In this document: one piece after another, positions 16,920 to 25,124 of the stretch | How the letters are laid out: each line of letters starts with the position of its first letter | How positions within the stretch are numbered: the first letter of the stretch is position 1 | Source: JADJRG01 sp964474905 | GTDB lineage: Bacteria; Myxococcota_A; Polyangia; Nannocystales; Nannocystaceae | NCBI GenBank assembly: GCA_964474905.1 | Contig: CAYYUP010000027.1 | Coordinates: 9,097-73,096 of the forward strand | DNA length: 64,000 nt | Direction: 5' to 3' | The notes under the pieces: generated by a model | The model's database searches: none | What the model was told of the DNA's origin: nothing | What the model saw: only the letters and a program-made list of their open reading frames with translations | Program-made: the position numbers and the translations under genes

Positions 16920-18821
16920 ATGGAGCGGCGACAGACGGTGGACAGGCGGGGAATCGCAGGGGTGCTGCTCGCCCATGTCGCACTCCTCCTTTTCTTTGTC
17001 GCGCCGACGCTTTGGTTCTCGGATCGACCGCTACCCAATGTCGACTTTGAGACCCACGCCAATCAAACCTGGCGAGTGCTCGAGGGCTTGCGCGGCTGGG
17101 GGGCGAGCTGGGTCTACGATGTGCAGCTGCTCGCGGGTCACCCCACCGGGGCCATCTTCGACGCCGACAACAAGGGCTGGGAACTCTGGACCTTCGCGCT
17201 TAGCTGGCTCGGTCTGCGCGATGCCAACGCGTTTAACAGCTTCGCCCTCGTCGTTCATCTGGCGTTGGTGCCAACGGTCTACGCGGCCGCCCGACTCTTC
17301 GATCTAAGCCCCGCGAAGTCGACCCTGGCCGCTGCCCTCGCGGTGGCCCTCTGGTGGTTTGACGCCTGGCTGCACTGGTGCTGGTGGATCGGCATGATCG
17401 CCTACGACGGGGCCTCGTACTTCGCACTGCTGCCGCTCGCGCTCTTCTACCGCTTCACCGAGGATCGCCGGCCCTGGCAGGCGCTCTGCTGTGCCCTGAG
17501 CCTGGCGCTTTGCCTTCTGGTGCATCCCTATTCGTTCTTCATCCTCGCGCCGCCGATGCTCGTGCTGTGGATCCGAGCGCGTCGCCACCTAGGCCTTGGC
17601 GGGCACGCGTGGGTGCTCGCGATCGGCGGGTTGGCGCTGCTCGTCAACGCCTACTGGCTACTCGTCGCCGGCCGCTTCTGGCATTACATCCTCGACTCGG
17701 CGATCTACGGCCAATCGAAGCTGTCGATCCTCGGCGCCGATCTGTTGGAGTGGTCCATCGATCCCTCGGTCACCGGGCTCATCGGTAGCCGCACAACGAT
17801 CCGCTGGTTGGTCGTCGCGCTCGCGATCCTGGCGCTCGCGAGTTGGCGCCGGCGCGGCGATCGACGCCTCCTGCCGCTCGCGACTGCGATGGCTGTGCTC
17901 GCGGGGCTCGCCTATTGCGGCGGCTATTTTAACTTCAGCGGCCAGATCCAGCCCTACCGCCATGTCGGCCCCCTGGCGCTGCTCGCTGCGCTGCCGGCCG
18001 CGGACTACCTCGGCGAGCTGCTCGCGAGCCGACCCTGGCAAAGTTGGTCGCGGCCGACCAAGGTCGTCTTTGCGTTGATGATGATCCCGCTGGGCCAACA
18101 CCTCGTCCACGAGGTCACCTATTTCACCCACGCAGCGCTGCCCCAGCCGGTGCAACCGCGCTCGCGTCAACACTGGTGGATCGGCAGCAGCGGCTTCGCG
18201 GGCGCACCCGATTACCGAATCCTTGGGCCCAACCCCGACACCACTGCGCTCACCGAATGGGTGCGCGCGCACGACGACGGCCAGGGTCGTTTTCTCGTCG
18301 AGGTCGGGCATGTTGGTGAGCTGCTGGCGCGGGCGACCAAGGCTCAGATCATCGGCGGCTTCACCCAGCGCAACCTCGCCCACGCCCAGGCCAACCTCTA
18401 CCGGCGCTATCCAACCGGGGCGCTGTCAGAGGCGGCCCTGCGCGAGTACCTCACCACCTACGCGATTCGCTGGATCATCGTCACCCCCGACGCCCCTTGG
18501 CTGCGGAGCTACGACGAACTCGTGCAGCGGGTCGCGAGCTTTGGGTCGCTCGTCGTCTACGAGGTGCTCTCGCCGGCCCCGTTGGTGATGCGCGGCGGCG
18601 GTCAGGTGCGGGCGTCGACCAATCGCATCGAGCTCCGCGGATCCGATCCGACAGCGGCAGTTGTGCTCCGCTTTCACTGGATGGAGACCCTCGTCTGTCG
18701 ACCCGAGTGTCGGATCGAACGGGTGCGGATCGATGCCGACGACCCGGTCGGCTTCATCCAGATCCCGGCGCCCCACCCCGCCGATCTCGAGATCCTCAAC
18801 ACCTACGGAGAAGGGCCATGA
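16920..18821 (+). CDS. polytopic membrane protein, GT-C-like (paralogue 1)
   Basis: The 633-residue protein has about ten or more hydrophobic segments in its first two thirds and a soluble C-terminal third. The first long loop contains VDFETHANQTWRVLEG followed by YDVQLLAGHPTGAIFDADNK; the acidic residue after the first membrane helix is a GT-C glycosyltransferase trait. The C-terminus has VVLRFHWMETLVCRPECRIE and DDPVGFIQIP. Both sets are shared with the gene at 19711, so the two are paralogues. It could transfer a sugar from a polyprenyl-phosphate carrier, but this is inferred from topology only. ATG 16920 is chosen because MERRQTVDRRG gives a normal basic N-terminus. The stop overlaps the next gene by ATGA. 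Confidence 0.75.
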   Translation: MERRQTVDRRGIAGVLLAHVALLLFFVAPTLWFSDRPLPNVDFETHANQTWRVLEGLRGWGASWVYDVQLLAGHPTGAIFDADNKGWELWTFALSWLGLRDANAFNSFALVVHLALVPTVYAAARLFDLSPAKSTLAAALAVALWWFDAWLHWCWWIGMIAYDGASYFALLPLALFYRFTEDRRPWQALCCALSLALCLLVHPYSFFILAPPMLVLWIRARRHLGLGGHAWVLAIGGLALLVNAYWLLVAGRFWHYILDSAIYGQSKLSILGADLLEWSIDPSVTGLIGSRTTIRWLVVALAILALASWRRRGDRRLLPLATAMAVLAGLAYCGGYFNFSGQIQPYRHVGPLALLAALPAADYLGELLASRPWQSWSRPTKVVFALMMIPLGQHLVHEVTYFTHAALPQPVQPRSRQHWWIGSSGFAGAPDYRILGPNPDTTALTEWVRAHDDGQGRFLVEVGHVGELLARATKAQIIGGFTQRNLAHAQANLYRRYPTGALSEAALREYLTTYAIRWIIVTPDAPWLRSYDELVQRVASFGSLVVYEVLSPAPLVMRGGGQVRASTNRIELRGSDPTAAVVLRFHWMETLVCRPECRIERVRIDADDPVGFIQIPAPHPADLEILNTYGEGP

Positions 18822-19696
18822 ACACCGCACTACGGCCTGTGGGTTCGGTTTTCGCCGCTTTTCGGATCATCGCCGATGTCGCATTGTTTCGCCTGCGCCG
18901 TCTCGAGATGGCGAACCTCGCCGGTGCGGCTGCGGTCGCGATCGCGGTCGGCCTGCCACCGGTAGAAATCGCCGGACGTCTCGGATTTGGCGCCCTCTTA
19001 AACCTTCTTGTCTATCTGAACAACGACTACCTCGACCTCGACGCCGACCTGATCTCGACCACCCGAGATCCGACGATGACCCGCTTTCTCGGGACCCATC
19101 GCGGCTCGGCGATCGCGGCTCAACTCGGCCTCCTGGCGATCCTTACAGCGATTGCGTTGCTCTGGAGACCGGCGTTGCTCGTGCCCCTGATCGTCGGCGG
19201 CGGCCTCTGTTGGGCCTACTCGGCGCGGCTCAAGCGGATCGCCGGCTTCGACGTCGCCGCGATGATCCTCTGGGGGGTCGCGATGACCCTGGTCGGCGCC
19301 CCCTTGGAGAGCCCGCTCGCCTGGGCACTGGTCCTCCAACTGGGGCTCTTTTCGGGGGTGTTTGAGAGCATCCAGGTGCTCCGCGACAGGCCTGAGGATC
19401 TGATCGCCAAGGTGCGGACAACGGCGGTCGCCCTCGGTGAAGTCGGCACGGCTCGGCTGATCCGGATCTTGCTGCTGATAAGCGCCGCCTACGGGAGCCT
19501 GATCCTGCACCCGGCGGCTGGCCTTCTGCCTCTGCTGGCGCTAGCGCTGCCGATCGAGCGCGCGTCGATGCCTGTTTACTGGACCCGAATCCGCCTCCTG
19601 CTCGGCCTCGCCTTCCTCGCCGAGATCACCTGGGTGACCCTCTACGGCGAGAGCGCAGGCCTCTGGCTGGCACTGCGAGACGGCCGGATCACCTAG
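18818..19696 (+). CDS. UbiA-family prenyltransferase
   Basis: The 292-residue protein is almost entirely hydrophobic. It carries the UbiA active-site motif NNDYLDLDADLISTTRDP, matching NDxxDxxxD, which binds the Mg-diphosphate of a prenyl donor. The second Asp-rich loop is probably VLRDRPEDLIAKVRT (DxxxD-like). Family members attach prenyl chains to aromatic rings or to phosphoribose. The gene overlaps its upstream neighbour (ATGA at 18818-18821) and lies 14 bases before a paralogue of that neighbour, so a lipid-carrier or lipid-glycan role in the same pathway is plausible. The actual acceptor is unknown. Confidence 0.82.
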   Translation: MNTALRPVGSVFAAFRIIADVALFRLRRLEMANLAGAAAVAIAVGLPPVEIAGRLGFGALLNLLVYLNNDYLDLDADLISTTRDPTMTRFLGTHRGSAIAAQLGLLAILTAIALLWRPALLVPLIVGGGLCWAYSARLKRIAGFDVAAMILWGVAMTLVGAPLESPLAWALVLQLGLFSGVFESIQVLRDRPEDLIAKVRTTAVALGEVGTARLIRILLLISAAYGSLILHPAAGLLPLLALALPIERASMPVYWTRIRLLLGLAFLAEITWVTLYGESAGLWLALRDGRIT

Positions 19697-19710
19697 GAGA
19701 ACAACCGCAA

Positions 19711-21639
19711 TTGCCCGAGCAACCACAGACGTCGACGACCGCAGAGCCCCGCCGCGCGCAACTGGTGATCGCTGCGCTCCTGATCGCGACGACGCACATC
19801 GCCCTGGTCGCCTACGCGTTTCCGCTGGGCGTGGTCTTTGGCGATGCCGGCTTTAACATGCCGGACTATCACACGCACTACCACCAGACGCAGGTGCTGC
19901 TCGATGTCTACCGCGAAACCGGAAGGCTCTGGGCCTACGATCCGGGGCTGCTCGCGGGCCACCCGATCGGCCTGATCTTCGACGTCGATAACAAGGCGCA
20001 CTTTCTCTGGGTGCTGGGGCTCAATCGCCTGGGGGTCACCGTACCGGCGGCATTTAACCTCTTCGCGGTCGTCTCGTCGCTGCTCGCACCGCTCTCTCTG
20101 GCCGCCGCCGCTCGCCTGCTCGGCTACCGCAACTCCCATGTGCTCGCGGTCGCCGGCGCCGCTGTCCTGCTCTGGCATTTTGACTCGACGGTGCATTTTC
20201 TTTGGGCTGCCGGCATGGTGTCCTTTGGGACAGCTAGTCATCTTGCCGTGCTCTGTGTCGGCCTGATGTGGGCGATGCTGAGGAGTTCGCGACCCTGGCT
20301 TGCCTGTAGCGGCCTCGCGATCGCGCTGCCGCTGGCGTTGCTCGTGCACGTCTGGGCTTTCGCCATCCTGGTCGTGCCCCTGGCAGCTCTCTACGCGCTA
20401 CACCTCCGCCGTCTCGACACGGCAGGCCACCTCAGGGTTTGGCTGGTGGCGATCGCCGCGATCGCGGTGAACCTCTACTGGTTGCTGCCGGCACTAGCCC
20501 ATCTTGGCTGGGTGACACACTCCGCGGTCGTCGGCCAAGCGACGCCGATCTACCTCATCGCCGACTATTTCGAGATCCTGGTCAACCCGGTCAACACCGG
20601 CTTTGCCCTGCCGCGCACCTTCTTTCGGGTGGCCGTGCTGGCGGGCTCGGTGGCCACCATCTGGCGCTGGAGGAGGCTCGGCGATGGCCGCTCGACGCTC
20701 GCTCTGCTGACGCTCACCTGGCTTTTTGGGCTCAGTTACATAGGCGCGACCATCCCGATCATCGAGCTCACCGAGCCCTATCGCTTCGCTGTCAGCGGCG
20801 CGCTCTTTGCCGGTCTTTTTGGCGCCCCCTGGCTTTTCGAGCACCTTCGCCCGGCAGCTCTTCGGGCCCTGCCAAGAGCTGCCCGGGCGATCCTGCTGTT
20901 GCTCGCGCTGCTGCTTGTGCCGCGGATCATCGGCGAGATCACCACCTTTGTGCCCGAGCTTGTGCAACCGCTGCTCGATCGCACGACCGTCGACTACCGC
21001 GGCGCCCGGATCCCGAGCCCGACGCGGACCATGCGGTTGCCTGCGGTCGATGATCGCCTCCGCGAGCTGGCGACGCTCCTAGACGAGCTTCCCGGGGATG
21101 GTCGTGTGCTCGTCCAGCTCTGGCCTGTGGGGGAGTACCTGCGCGGCGCGATCCGACGACCGGTGATCGGCGGTTTTCCAGACCGTCGCGTGATCCACGA
21201 AGCCGCCAACATCTTCCGTCTTCGCCCCGACGAAGCGCGCTATCACGGTCAGGATCTGGCCGACTACCTCGCGAACTACCACATCGACTACATCGTCTTT
21301 TCGCCGCCCTTCTTCCCAGAGATCGAGCGTCGACTGGACCTCATCGAGCCGGTGCGTGCCATCGGAACCCACAAGATCTTCCACGTGCGCCGACCGACCT
21401 CCTACGTCAGCGGCGGCGAGGCGGAGGTCCAGGCTGGCTTTGATCGGATCACCCTGCACCGGGCCCGTGCCGACAATGGGCGCTCACTCACCTTGCGTTT
21501 TCACTACATGGAGGGCATGCGTTGCAGCCCCGATTGCCGGGTCGAACGCGCGCCGCTGCCCTACGACCCGGTTGGATTTATCAGGGTGATCGGCGAGGAG
21601 AGCTTGCCGGCCGAGCTTGTTGTCGAGCGTATCGACTGA
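19711..21639 (+). CDS. polytopic membrane protein, GT-C-like (paralogue 2)
   Basis: The 642-residue protein is a paralogue of the gene at 16920. It shares a multi-helix N-terminal two thirds, the loop motif MPDYHTHYHQTQVLLD then YDPGLLAGHPIGLIFDVDNK, and the C-terminal LRFHYMEGMRCSPDCRVER and YDPVGFIRV. I chose the TTG start at 19711 because AGGAG lies upstream (19695-19699) and no ATG or GTG fits the conserved N-terminus. It probably works with the UbiA-type enzyme encoded immediately upstream. The donor and acceptor are unknown. Confidence 0.75.
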   Translation: MPEQPQTSTTAEPRRAQLVIAALLIATTHIALVAYAFPLGVVFGDAGFNMPDYHTHYHQTQVLLDVYRETGRLWAYDPGLLAGHPIGLIFDVDNKAHFLWVLGLNRLGVTVPAAFNLFAVVSSLLAPLSLAAAARLLGYRNSHVLAVAGAAVLLWHFDSTVHFLWAAGMVSFGTASHLAVLCVGLMWAMLRSSRPWLACSGLAIALPLALLVHVWAFAILVVPLAALYALHLRRLDTAGHLRVWLVAIAAIAVNLYWLLPALAHLGWVTHSAVVGQATPIYLIADYFEILVNPVNTGFALPRTFFRVAVLAGSVATIWRWRRLGDGRSTLALLTLTWLFGLSYIGATIPIIELTEPYRFAVSGALFAGLFGAPWLFEHLRPAALRALPRAARAILLLLALLLVPRIIGEITTFVPELVQPLLDRTTVDYRGARIPSPTRTMRLPAVDDRLRELATLLDELPGDGRVLVQLWPVGEYLRGAIRRPVIGGFPDRRVIHEAANIFRLRPDEARYHGQDLADYLANYHIDYIVFSPPFFPEIERRLDLIEPVRAIGTHKIFHVRRPTSYVSGGEAEVQAGFDRITLHRARADNGRSLTLRFHYMEGMRCSPDCRVERAPLPYDPVGFIRVIGEESLPAELVVERID

Positions 21640-21654
21640 CTGTCGATCGCGAAC

Positions 21655-21687
21655 AAAAAAAAACCGCCGCCTGGATGGCGACGGCTC
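21655..21687 (-). terminator. Rho-independent terminator of the tRNA unit
   Basis: On the minus strand a hairpin with an 8-bp stem containing one mismatch (21677-21684 with 21664-21671, loop of five) is followed by nine T (A-run 21655-21663). It lies directly downstream of tRNA-Lys and terminates the two-tRNA transcript. It may also end the convergent membrane-protein operon. Confidence 0.8.
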
Positions 21688-21689
21688 TT

Positions 21690-21762
21690 TGAGCCCGGCA
21701 GGATTTGAACCTGCGACCAACGGATTAAAAGTCCGTCGCTCTACCAACTGAGCTACGAGCCC
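21690..21762 (-). tRNA. tRNA-Lys (anticodon TTT)
   Basis: The minus strand folds as a 73-nt cloverleaf. The acceptor stem is GGGCTCG paired with CGGGCTC, with two G-U pairs and discriminator A. The D-arm is GTAGCTCAGTTGGTAGAGC, the anticodon loop CTTTTAA has anticodon TTT at 21729-21727, and the T-arm is GCAGGTTCAAATCCTGC. The CCA end is not encoded. tRNA-Glu lies 18 bases upstream on the same strand. Confidence 0.95.
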
Positions 21763-21780
21763 GAACCCCGCCCAGTCCGA

Positions 21781-21853
21781 CGACCCCAACGGGATTCGAA
21801 CCCGTGTTGGCGGCGTGAAAGGCCGCTGTCCTAGGCCTCTGGACGATGGGGTC
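21781..21853 (-). tRNA. tRNA-Glu (anticodon TTC)
   Basis: The 73-nt minus-strand cloverleaf has acceptor stem GACCCCA paired with TGGGGTC and discriminator G. Its anticodon loop CTTTCAC carries anticodon TTC, and its T-arm is ACGGGTTCGAATCCCGT. CCA is not encoded. It is the first of two tRNA genes in this unit. Confidence 0.95.
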
Positions 21854-21985
21854 AGAGATGGACAGGGCGGGGGAGGAGCCTTCTACCGCAAGCCGCGGGG
21901 CGCTGCAAGGGCCCTTCTCTCTAAGACCTGCGCACAAGGGCGAGTGGTCACGCACGGCACAGCCCTTGCGATCCAAGCCGCCGAG

Positions 21986-22054
21986 CCAGAACTCAACTCC
22001 CGCGAACCAGACCTGCGAACCAGACCTGCGAACCAGAACTCAGCTCCCGCGAAC
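21986..22054. repeat. short direct repeats downstream of a lipoprotein gene
   Basis: A 22-base word (CCAGAACTCAACTCCCGCGAAC at 21986-22007) recurs with one mismatch at 22033-22054. Between them is a tandem 13-base unit, CGAACCAGACCTG. The block overlaps the last codons and stop of the lipoprotein gene ending at 22040. It looks like a local slippage product; no function is evident. Confidence 0.6.
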
Positions 22055-22732
22055 GGAGCGGATGAGCAAGGACGCGATCGACGCGCGGTAGATGCGTTCG
22101 AGGCTGCCGAAGGTCTCGGGGGTGGCTTCGAAGAGGCCCCAGTAGTACCAACCGGCGTCCTGTTTAAAGAACACCAGGCCCCGTAGCGGGGTCTCTCCGG
22201 CGAGTACGTCGTAGGTGGCGATGGTGGTGCCCCCCTGGTTCGACTCGCCACTGTAGTTTACGTCTTCGAAGCCCCGCAGGAGCATGATGTGTTCGCGGAT
22301 GTCTGCGAGCGAGGCGCCCGAGCGCACGTAGCCCACCGCCGCAAGCGGGATCCCTACGCCGCAGGAGTCGGTCTGAGTGGCGGTCGCCGAGCGGGCAAAG
22401 AAGGGGTTTTGTTCGATCAGCTCGGCGCCCTTGGGCAGCGTTATCAAGAATCGATGAGCAAAAAACGAGGTCGGCTGGATGTCCAAGTCGGGCTGACAGG
22501 GAGGAGGCGCCGGCTCCCCAGGGCTCGCAGTAGCAGCACCAGCCGGAGGTGCGACATCGCTCCCCGTACCAGCTACGGCTCCGTCAGCTGCGGCTCCGCC
22601 AGCTACGGGACCACCGGCGACAGCAGATCCGTTGGGCGAGTTGGACTCGCTTGTTTTGTCGCAGGCTATGAGCGCGAGCCCGCCGACAATTACAAACGCC
22701 GATAGCAACGACTGGACCCTTCGCACTCCCAT
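22040..22732 (-). CDS. lipoprotein, paralogue of the following gene
   Basis: The 230-residue protein has a lipoprotein signal (MGVRRVQSLLSAFVIVGGLA then LIAC, Cys24) and an Ala/Gly/Pro-rich linker. Its folded domain begins at about residue 85: LDIQPTSFFAHRFLITLPKG, then ELIEQNPFF, IPLAAVGYV and WYYWGLFEATPETFGSLERI. I chose ATG 22732 because GGAGGAG lies six bases upstream; ATG 22750 and 22774 are longer options. The domain is shared with the gene at 22810 (same order of PKGxEL, TPF/NPF, two Cys and a W/Y-rich end). The function is unknown. Confidence 0.7.
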   Translation of the reverse strand: MGVRRVQSLLSAFVIVGGLALIACDKTSESNSPNGSAVAGGPVAGGAAADGAVAGTGSDVAPPAGAATASPGEPAPPPCQPDLDIQPTSFFAHRFLITLPKGAELIEQNPFFARSATATQTDSCGVGIPLAAVGYVRSGASLADIREHIMLLRGFEDVNYSGESNQGGTTIATYDVLAGETPLRGLVFFKQDAGWYYWGLFEATPETFGSLERIYRASIASLLIRSVRGS

Positions 22733-22809
22733 GCTCCACTCCTCCAACATCGTCGCTCTCGGCGTTTGGCTCACCGCCTCGAGAGGCGGCGATCTACATC
22801 ACAACGGCG

Positions 22810-23496
22810 CTATTTGTCGCGCAGGATCAGGATCCGCTTTGCGGATTCGGCAAAAGTCGCTTTGATCGCCGGCCAGGCGTTGGGGTGGGTCTCGTAGATG
22901 GCCCAGTAATGGATGCCTTCGGCCTCCTTCATGGTCATCAAGCCCTTGACCGGGGGTTCGCCGTTGGAGCCCTCGCCGACCTCAAAGGTGCCGGTGTAGG
23001 AGGCGCCCTTCTCGGTCTCGTCGGTCCAGCCCTGGACGTCGCCTTCGGCGTACCCGAGCTGGCCGATGATGCCGTCGCGAACATCCTGGATCGCCTTGCT
23101 CGCGTCGTACTCGAAGTAGCCGACGGCCATCCGCGTGATGATCGCGTCGCAGGTCGAGTCGACGTTATTCGCGGTCATCAAGAAGGGCGTGCGCTCGACG
23201 AGCTCGACGCCCTTGGGCAGACGCATCACCAGCTTGTCGGCGAAGAGCGCCGTCGGTGTGTCGCTGACCTCCGAGGGACACTCAGCAACGGCGTCTGGAT
23301 CTCCACCGTCGTCGCCTCCGCCGTCTCCATCACTGCCCTCAACATCGCCGGAGTCATCGCTGCCCGAGCCATCAGAGCCATCATCATCGGCACCGACCTC
23401 ACCCGGAGGCGTCGTGCCTTCGGGGGTCTTTTTGCCGCAGCCAGTCATCATCGCTAGGACCAAACAGGGGATTGCCAGTGTTTGAAGCAGCTTCAC
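22810..23496 (-). CDS. lipoprotein, paralogue of the preceding gene
   Basis: The 228-residue protein is read from GTG 23496, preceded by GGAG. It has lipobox MMTGC (Cys20), an Asp/Gly/Ser acidic linker (residues about 30-75) and a domain homologous to that of the gene at 22040: TALFADKLVMRLPKGVELVE, RTPFLMTANN, ITRMAVGYFEYDAS and IHYWAIYETHPNAWPAIKAT. Each protein has a Cys before the domain and one within it, which may form a conserved disulfide. The frame upstream of the GTG has no signal-like sequence. The function is unknown; the pair probably arose by tandem duplication. Confidence 0.72.
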   Translation of the reverse strand: MKLLQTLAIPCLVLAMMTGCGKKTPEGTTPPGEVGADDDGSDGSGSDDSGDVEGSDGDGGGDDGGDPDAVAECPSEVSDTPTALFADKLVMRLPKGVELVERTPFLMTANNVDSTCDAIITRMAVGYFEYDASKAIQDVRDGIIGQLGYAEGDVQGWTDETEKGASYTGTFEVGEGSNGEPPVKGLMTMKEAEGIHYWAIYETHPNAWPAIKATFAESAKRILILRDK

Positions 23497-23685
23497 GCGG
23501 TTCTCCGTCAGAGTGGCGGGCAAGGTACCACAGAATTCGCAGCGTAAACCTTGATCGTGCATCGAGCTCAAGGCTTGAAGATGCGCAGGTCGGCGCTCGC
23601 AGGGGGGCGTTTGCTCAGCAGCGCACCTGCGCCAACGAGTCACGTCGCAGCGGCCGGCACGGATGGGCCCAAACGGTCCTTCACG

Positions 23686-24216
23686 CTAAGCCGACGGAGC
23701 CCAGTCGACGGCGCCCTCGGGCAAAAAATAGATCAAGTTCATGCGCCCTGCGTTCACCTCTGGAACGTGCACAGAGCCTGGTTTTGCGAAGATCCAGCCG
23801 GGATCCCGACCACCGAATTGAGGCTCGCCCTCGACCGTAAAAGCGAGCGTCACCTCGCCCTTTGGGTGGCCGTGACGGAGCGCTGCGCCCGCGAGGCGAA
23901 CGACGTCGATCGAGAGGCCGTGAGTCGCTTCGCTCGGCTTTGCGACCCGCGAGAAGCGAGCGTCGGCATCACCGCGATCGCAGAGCCATCCGGCGGTGAC
24001 TCCCGCCTCGATCGAGGCACCGATCGTCCGCACAAGCCCGCCGCTCATAGGAAAGTGGTTGTCCAGGATTTGCTCGAGTTCGGTGACCGCCGCGGCATCG
24101 CTGCGAGACTCGGGGCGGAGCTTGGCAACCCGCGCGAGAATTGGCGCGAGCAGGGCGACGAGCGAGGCTTTGTCGGCGGCGACGGAATACCCGGTGTTCT
24201 CTGTGTTCTCGGTCAA
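23686..24216 (-). CDS. DUF4863 family protein
   Basis: The 176-residue soluble protein matches the DUF4863 / 4-hydroxylaminobenzoate lyase-like family, with the pattern GWLCDRGDADARFSRVAKPS, THGLSIDVVRL, HGHPKGEVTLAF, GWIFAKPGSVHVPEV and a C-terminal MNLIYFLPEGAVDW. The His-rich HGHPKGE and GSxHxPxV segments suggest a metal-binding cupin-like barrel. PnbB-type members convert hydroxylaminobenzoate to protocatechuate; this role is not implied here without context. The start is TTG 24216, overlapping the upstream lipoprotein stop (TTGA), so it is the last gene of a coupled set. Confidence 0.7.
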   Translation of the reverse strand: MTENTENTGYSVAADKASLVALLAPILARVAKLRPESRSDAAAVTELEQILDNHFPMSGGLVRTIGASIEAGVTAGWLCDRGDADARFSRVAKPSEATHGLSIDVVRLAGAALRHGHPKGEVTLAFTVEGEPQFGGRDPGWIFAKPGSVHVPEVNAGRMNLIYFLPEGAVDWAPSA

Positions 24217-25124
24217 GGCGGCAGGCTACCACTGATCTGAAGGCCGTCTGCACCGACACGCACGAGCATCGTCGTCGCCGCAGTCGAGCCCGGTCGCAGG
24301 GTCAAGGCGCCGCCCACTTTGCCCGCAATCACCAGGCGCACCGGGGCGGGATCAAGGCTGCCGAGCAGCGCCTGCGGACGCTCTTCGGCGGGTTTGGGCG
24401 TGACCAGCCCCGGCACCTGCGAAGCATCTCCCCGGAGCCAACGGAGCGTCTTGCGGCCCTCGCCCGCCGGCACCAACGCGACGCGATCGCCGGGAAGCAA
24501 GAGCAGGTCAAAGGGAAAGCGAGCGGCGTCCACCGGCTCGCCGATGACACCGCTGACGAGAGTGCGCATGCGGAGCCCAAAACCAGCCGCGAACAGCGAG
24601 CGCAGGCGATCGAGGTCACAGGGCAAGTGCCAGATCCAAACGATCGTTCCACCTGGCCCTTGGAGCAGGAGAACCTCGGGCGGTTCGATGCCGACCTCGG
24701 CCAAAATACTGCGCAGGTGAGCGACCTGAAAGCCCACCTGGGAGAGCGCGAGACCGGCGACGATCGGCGGCGGCGGGCTCTCCTCGGAGACCGTGTTGGC
24801 GCTGCGATCGGCGTCATCCCGGGCCCACCGCTCGAGGTGCTCGAGGGCCGCTGGCAGCTCGGCGTGGCTCAGATCGATGCGAGCGACAAGCCGCAGCTCG
24901 CTCGGGAACTCGAGGGGCTCCTCGAGGGCTGCCCCGCGCTGCCCTTCGCAGGCGGTCGCCGCATCCGCGGGCGCAGCTGAGGCGATCGAACCCGCGGGCG
25001 AAGCGGGCCTCTCCTCTGTGCGCGGGGGGGCTTTGCCGAGGCTGGAGGCAGGATCCCCGCAGGCCAGAGCGCAGACGAAGAGCCCGAACAAGGGCCGCGT
25101 TCGCGAACTGCCAAGTCCCCTCAT
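24213..25124 (-). CDS. lipoprotein of unknown function
   Basis: The 303-residue protein has a lipoprotein signal (PLFGLFVCALAC, Cys22). A Pro/Ala/Glu linker is followed by a domain with LRLVARIDLSHAELP, HLRSILAEVGIEPPEVLLLQG, DLDRLRSLFAAGFG and DLLLLPGDRVALVPAG. The layout is similar to its upstream neighbour at 25121 (both have a leading lipobox, 'EGxxLW'-like and 'FIP/LVP' strands) and may reflect a distant duplication. It overlaps the neighbour by ATGA (25121-25124). No known family is recognised. Confidence 0.65.
   Translation of the reverse strand: MRGLGSSRTRPLFGLFVCALACGDPASSLGKAPPRTEERPASPAGSIASAAPADAATACEGQRGAALEEPLEFPSELRLVARIDLSHAELPAALEHLERWARDDADRSANTVSEESPPPPIVAGLALSQVGFQVAHLRSILAEVGIEPPEVLLLQGPGGTIVWIWHLPCDLDRLRSLFAAGFGLRMRTLVSGVIGEPVDAARFPFDLLLLPGDRVALVPAGEGRKTLRWLRGDASQVPGLVTPKPAEERPQALLGSLDPAPVRLVIAGKVGGALTLRPGSTAATTMLVRVGADGLQISGSLPP

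Noticed and set aside
21855..22039. CRISPR-like short repeats near the tRNA genes
   Set aside because: Only two 22-base copies with a 13-base tandem unit; no regular spacer array and no cas genes.
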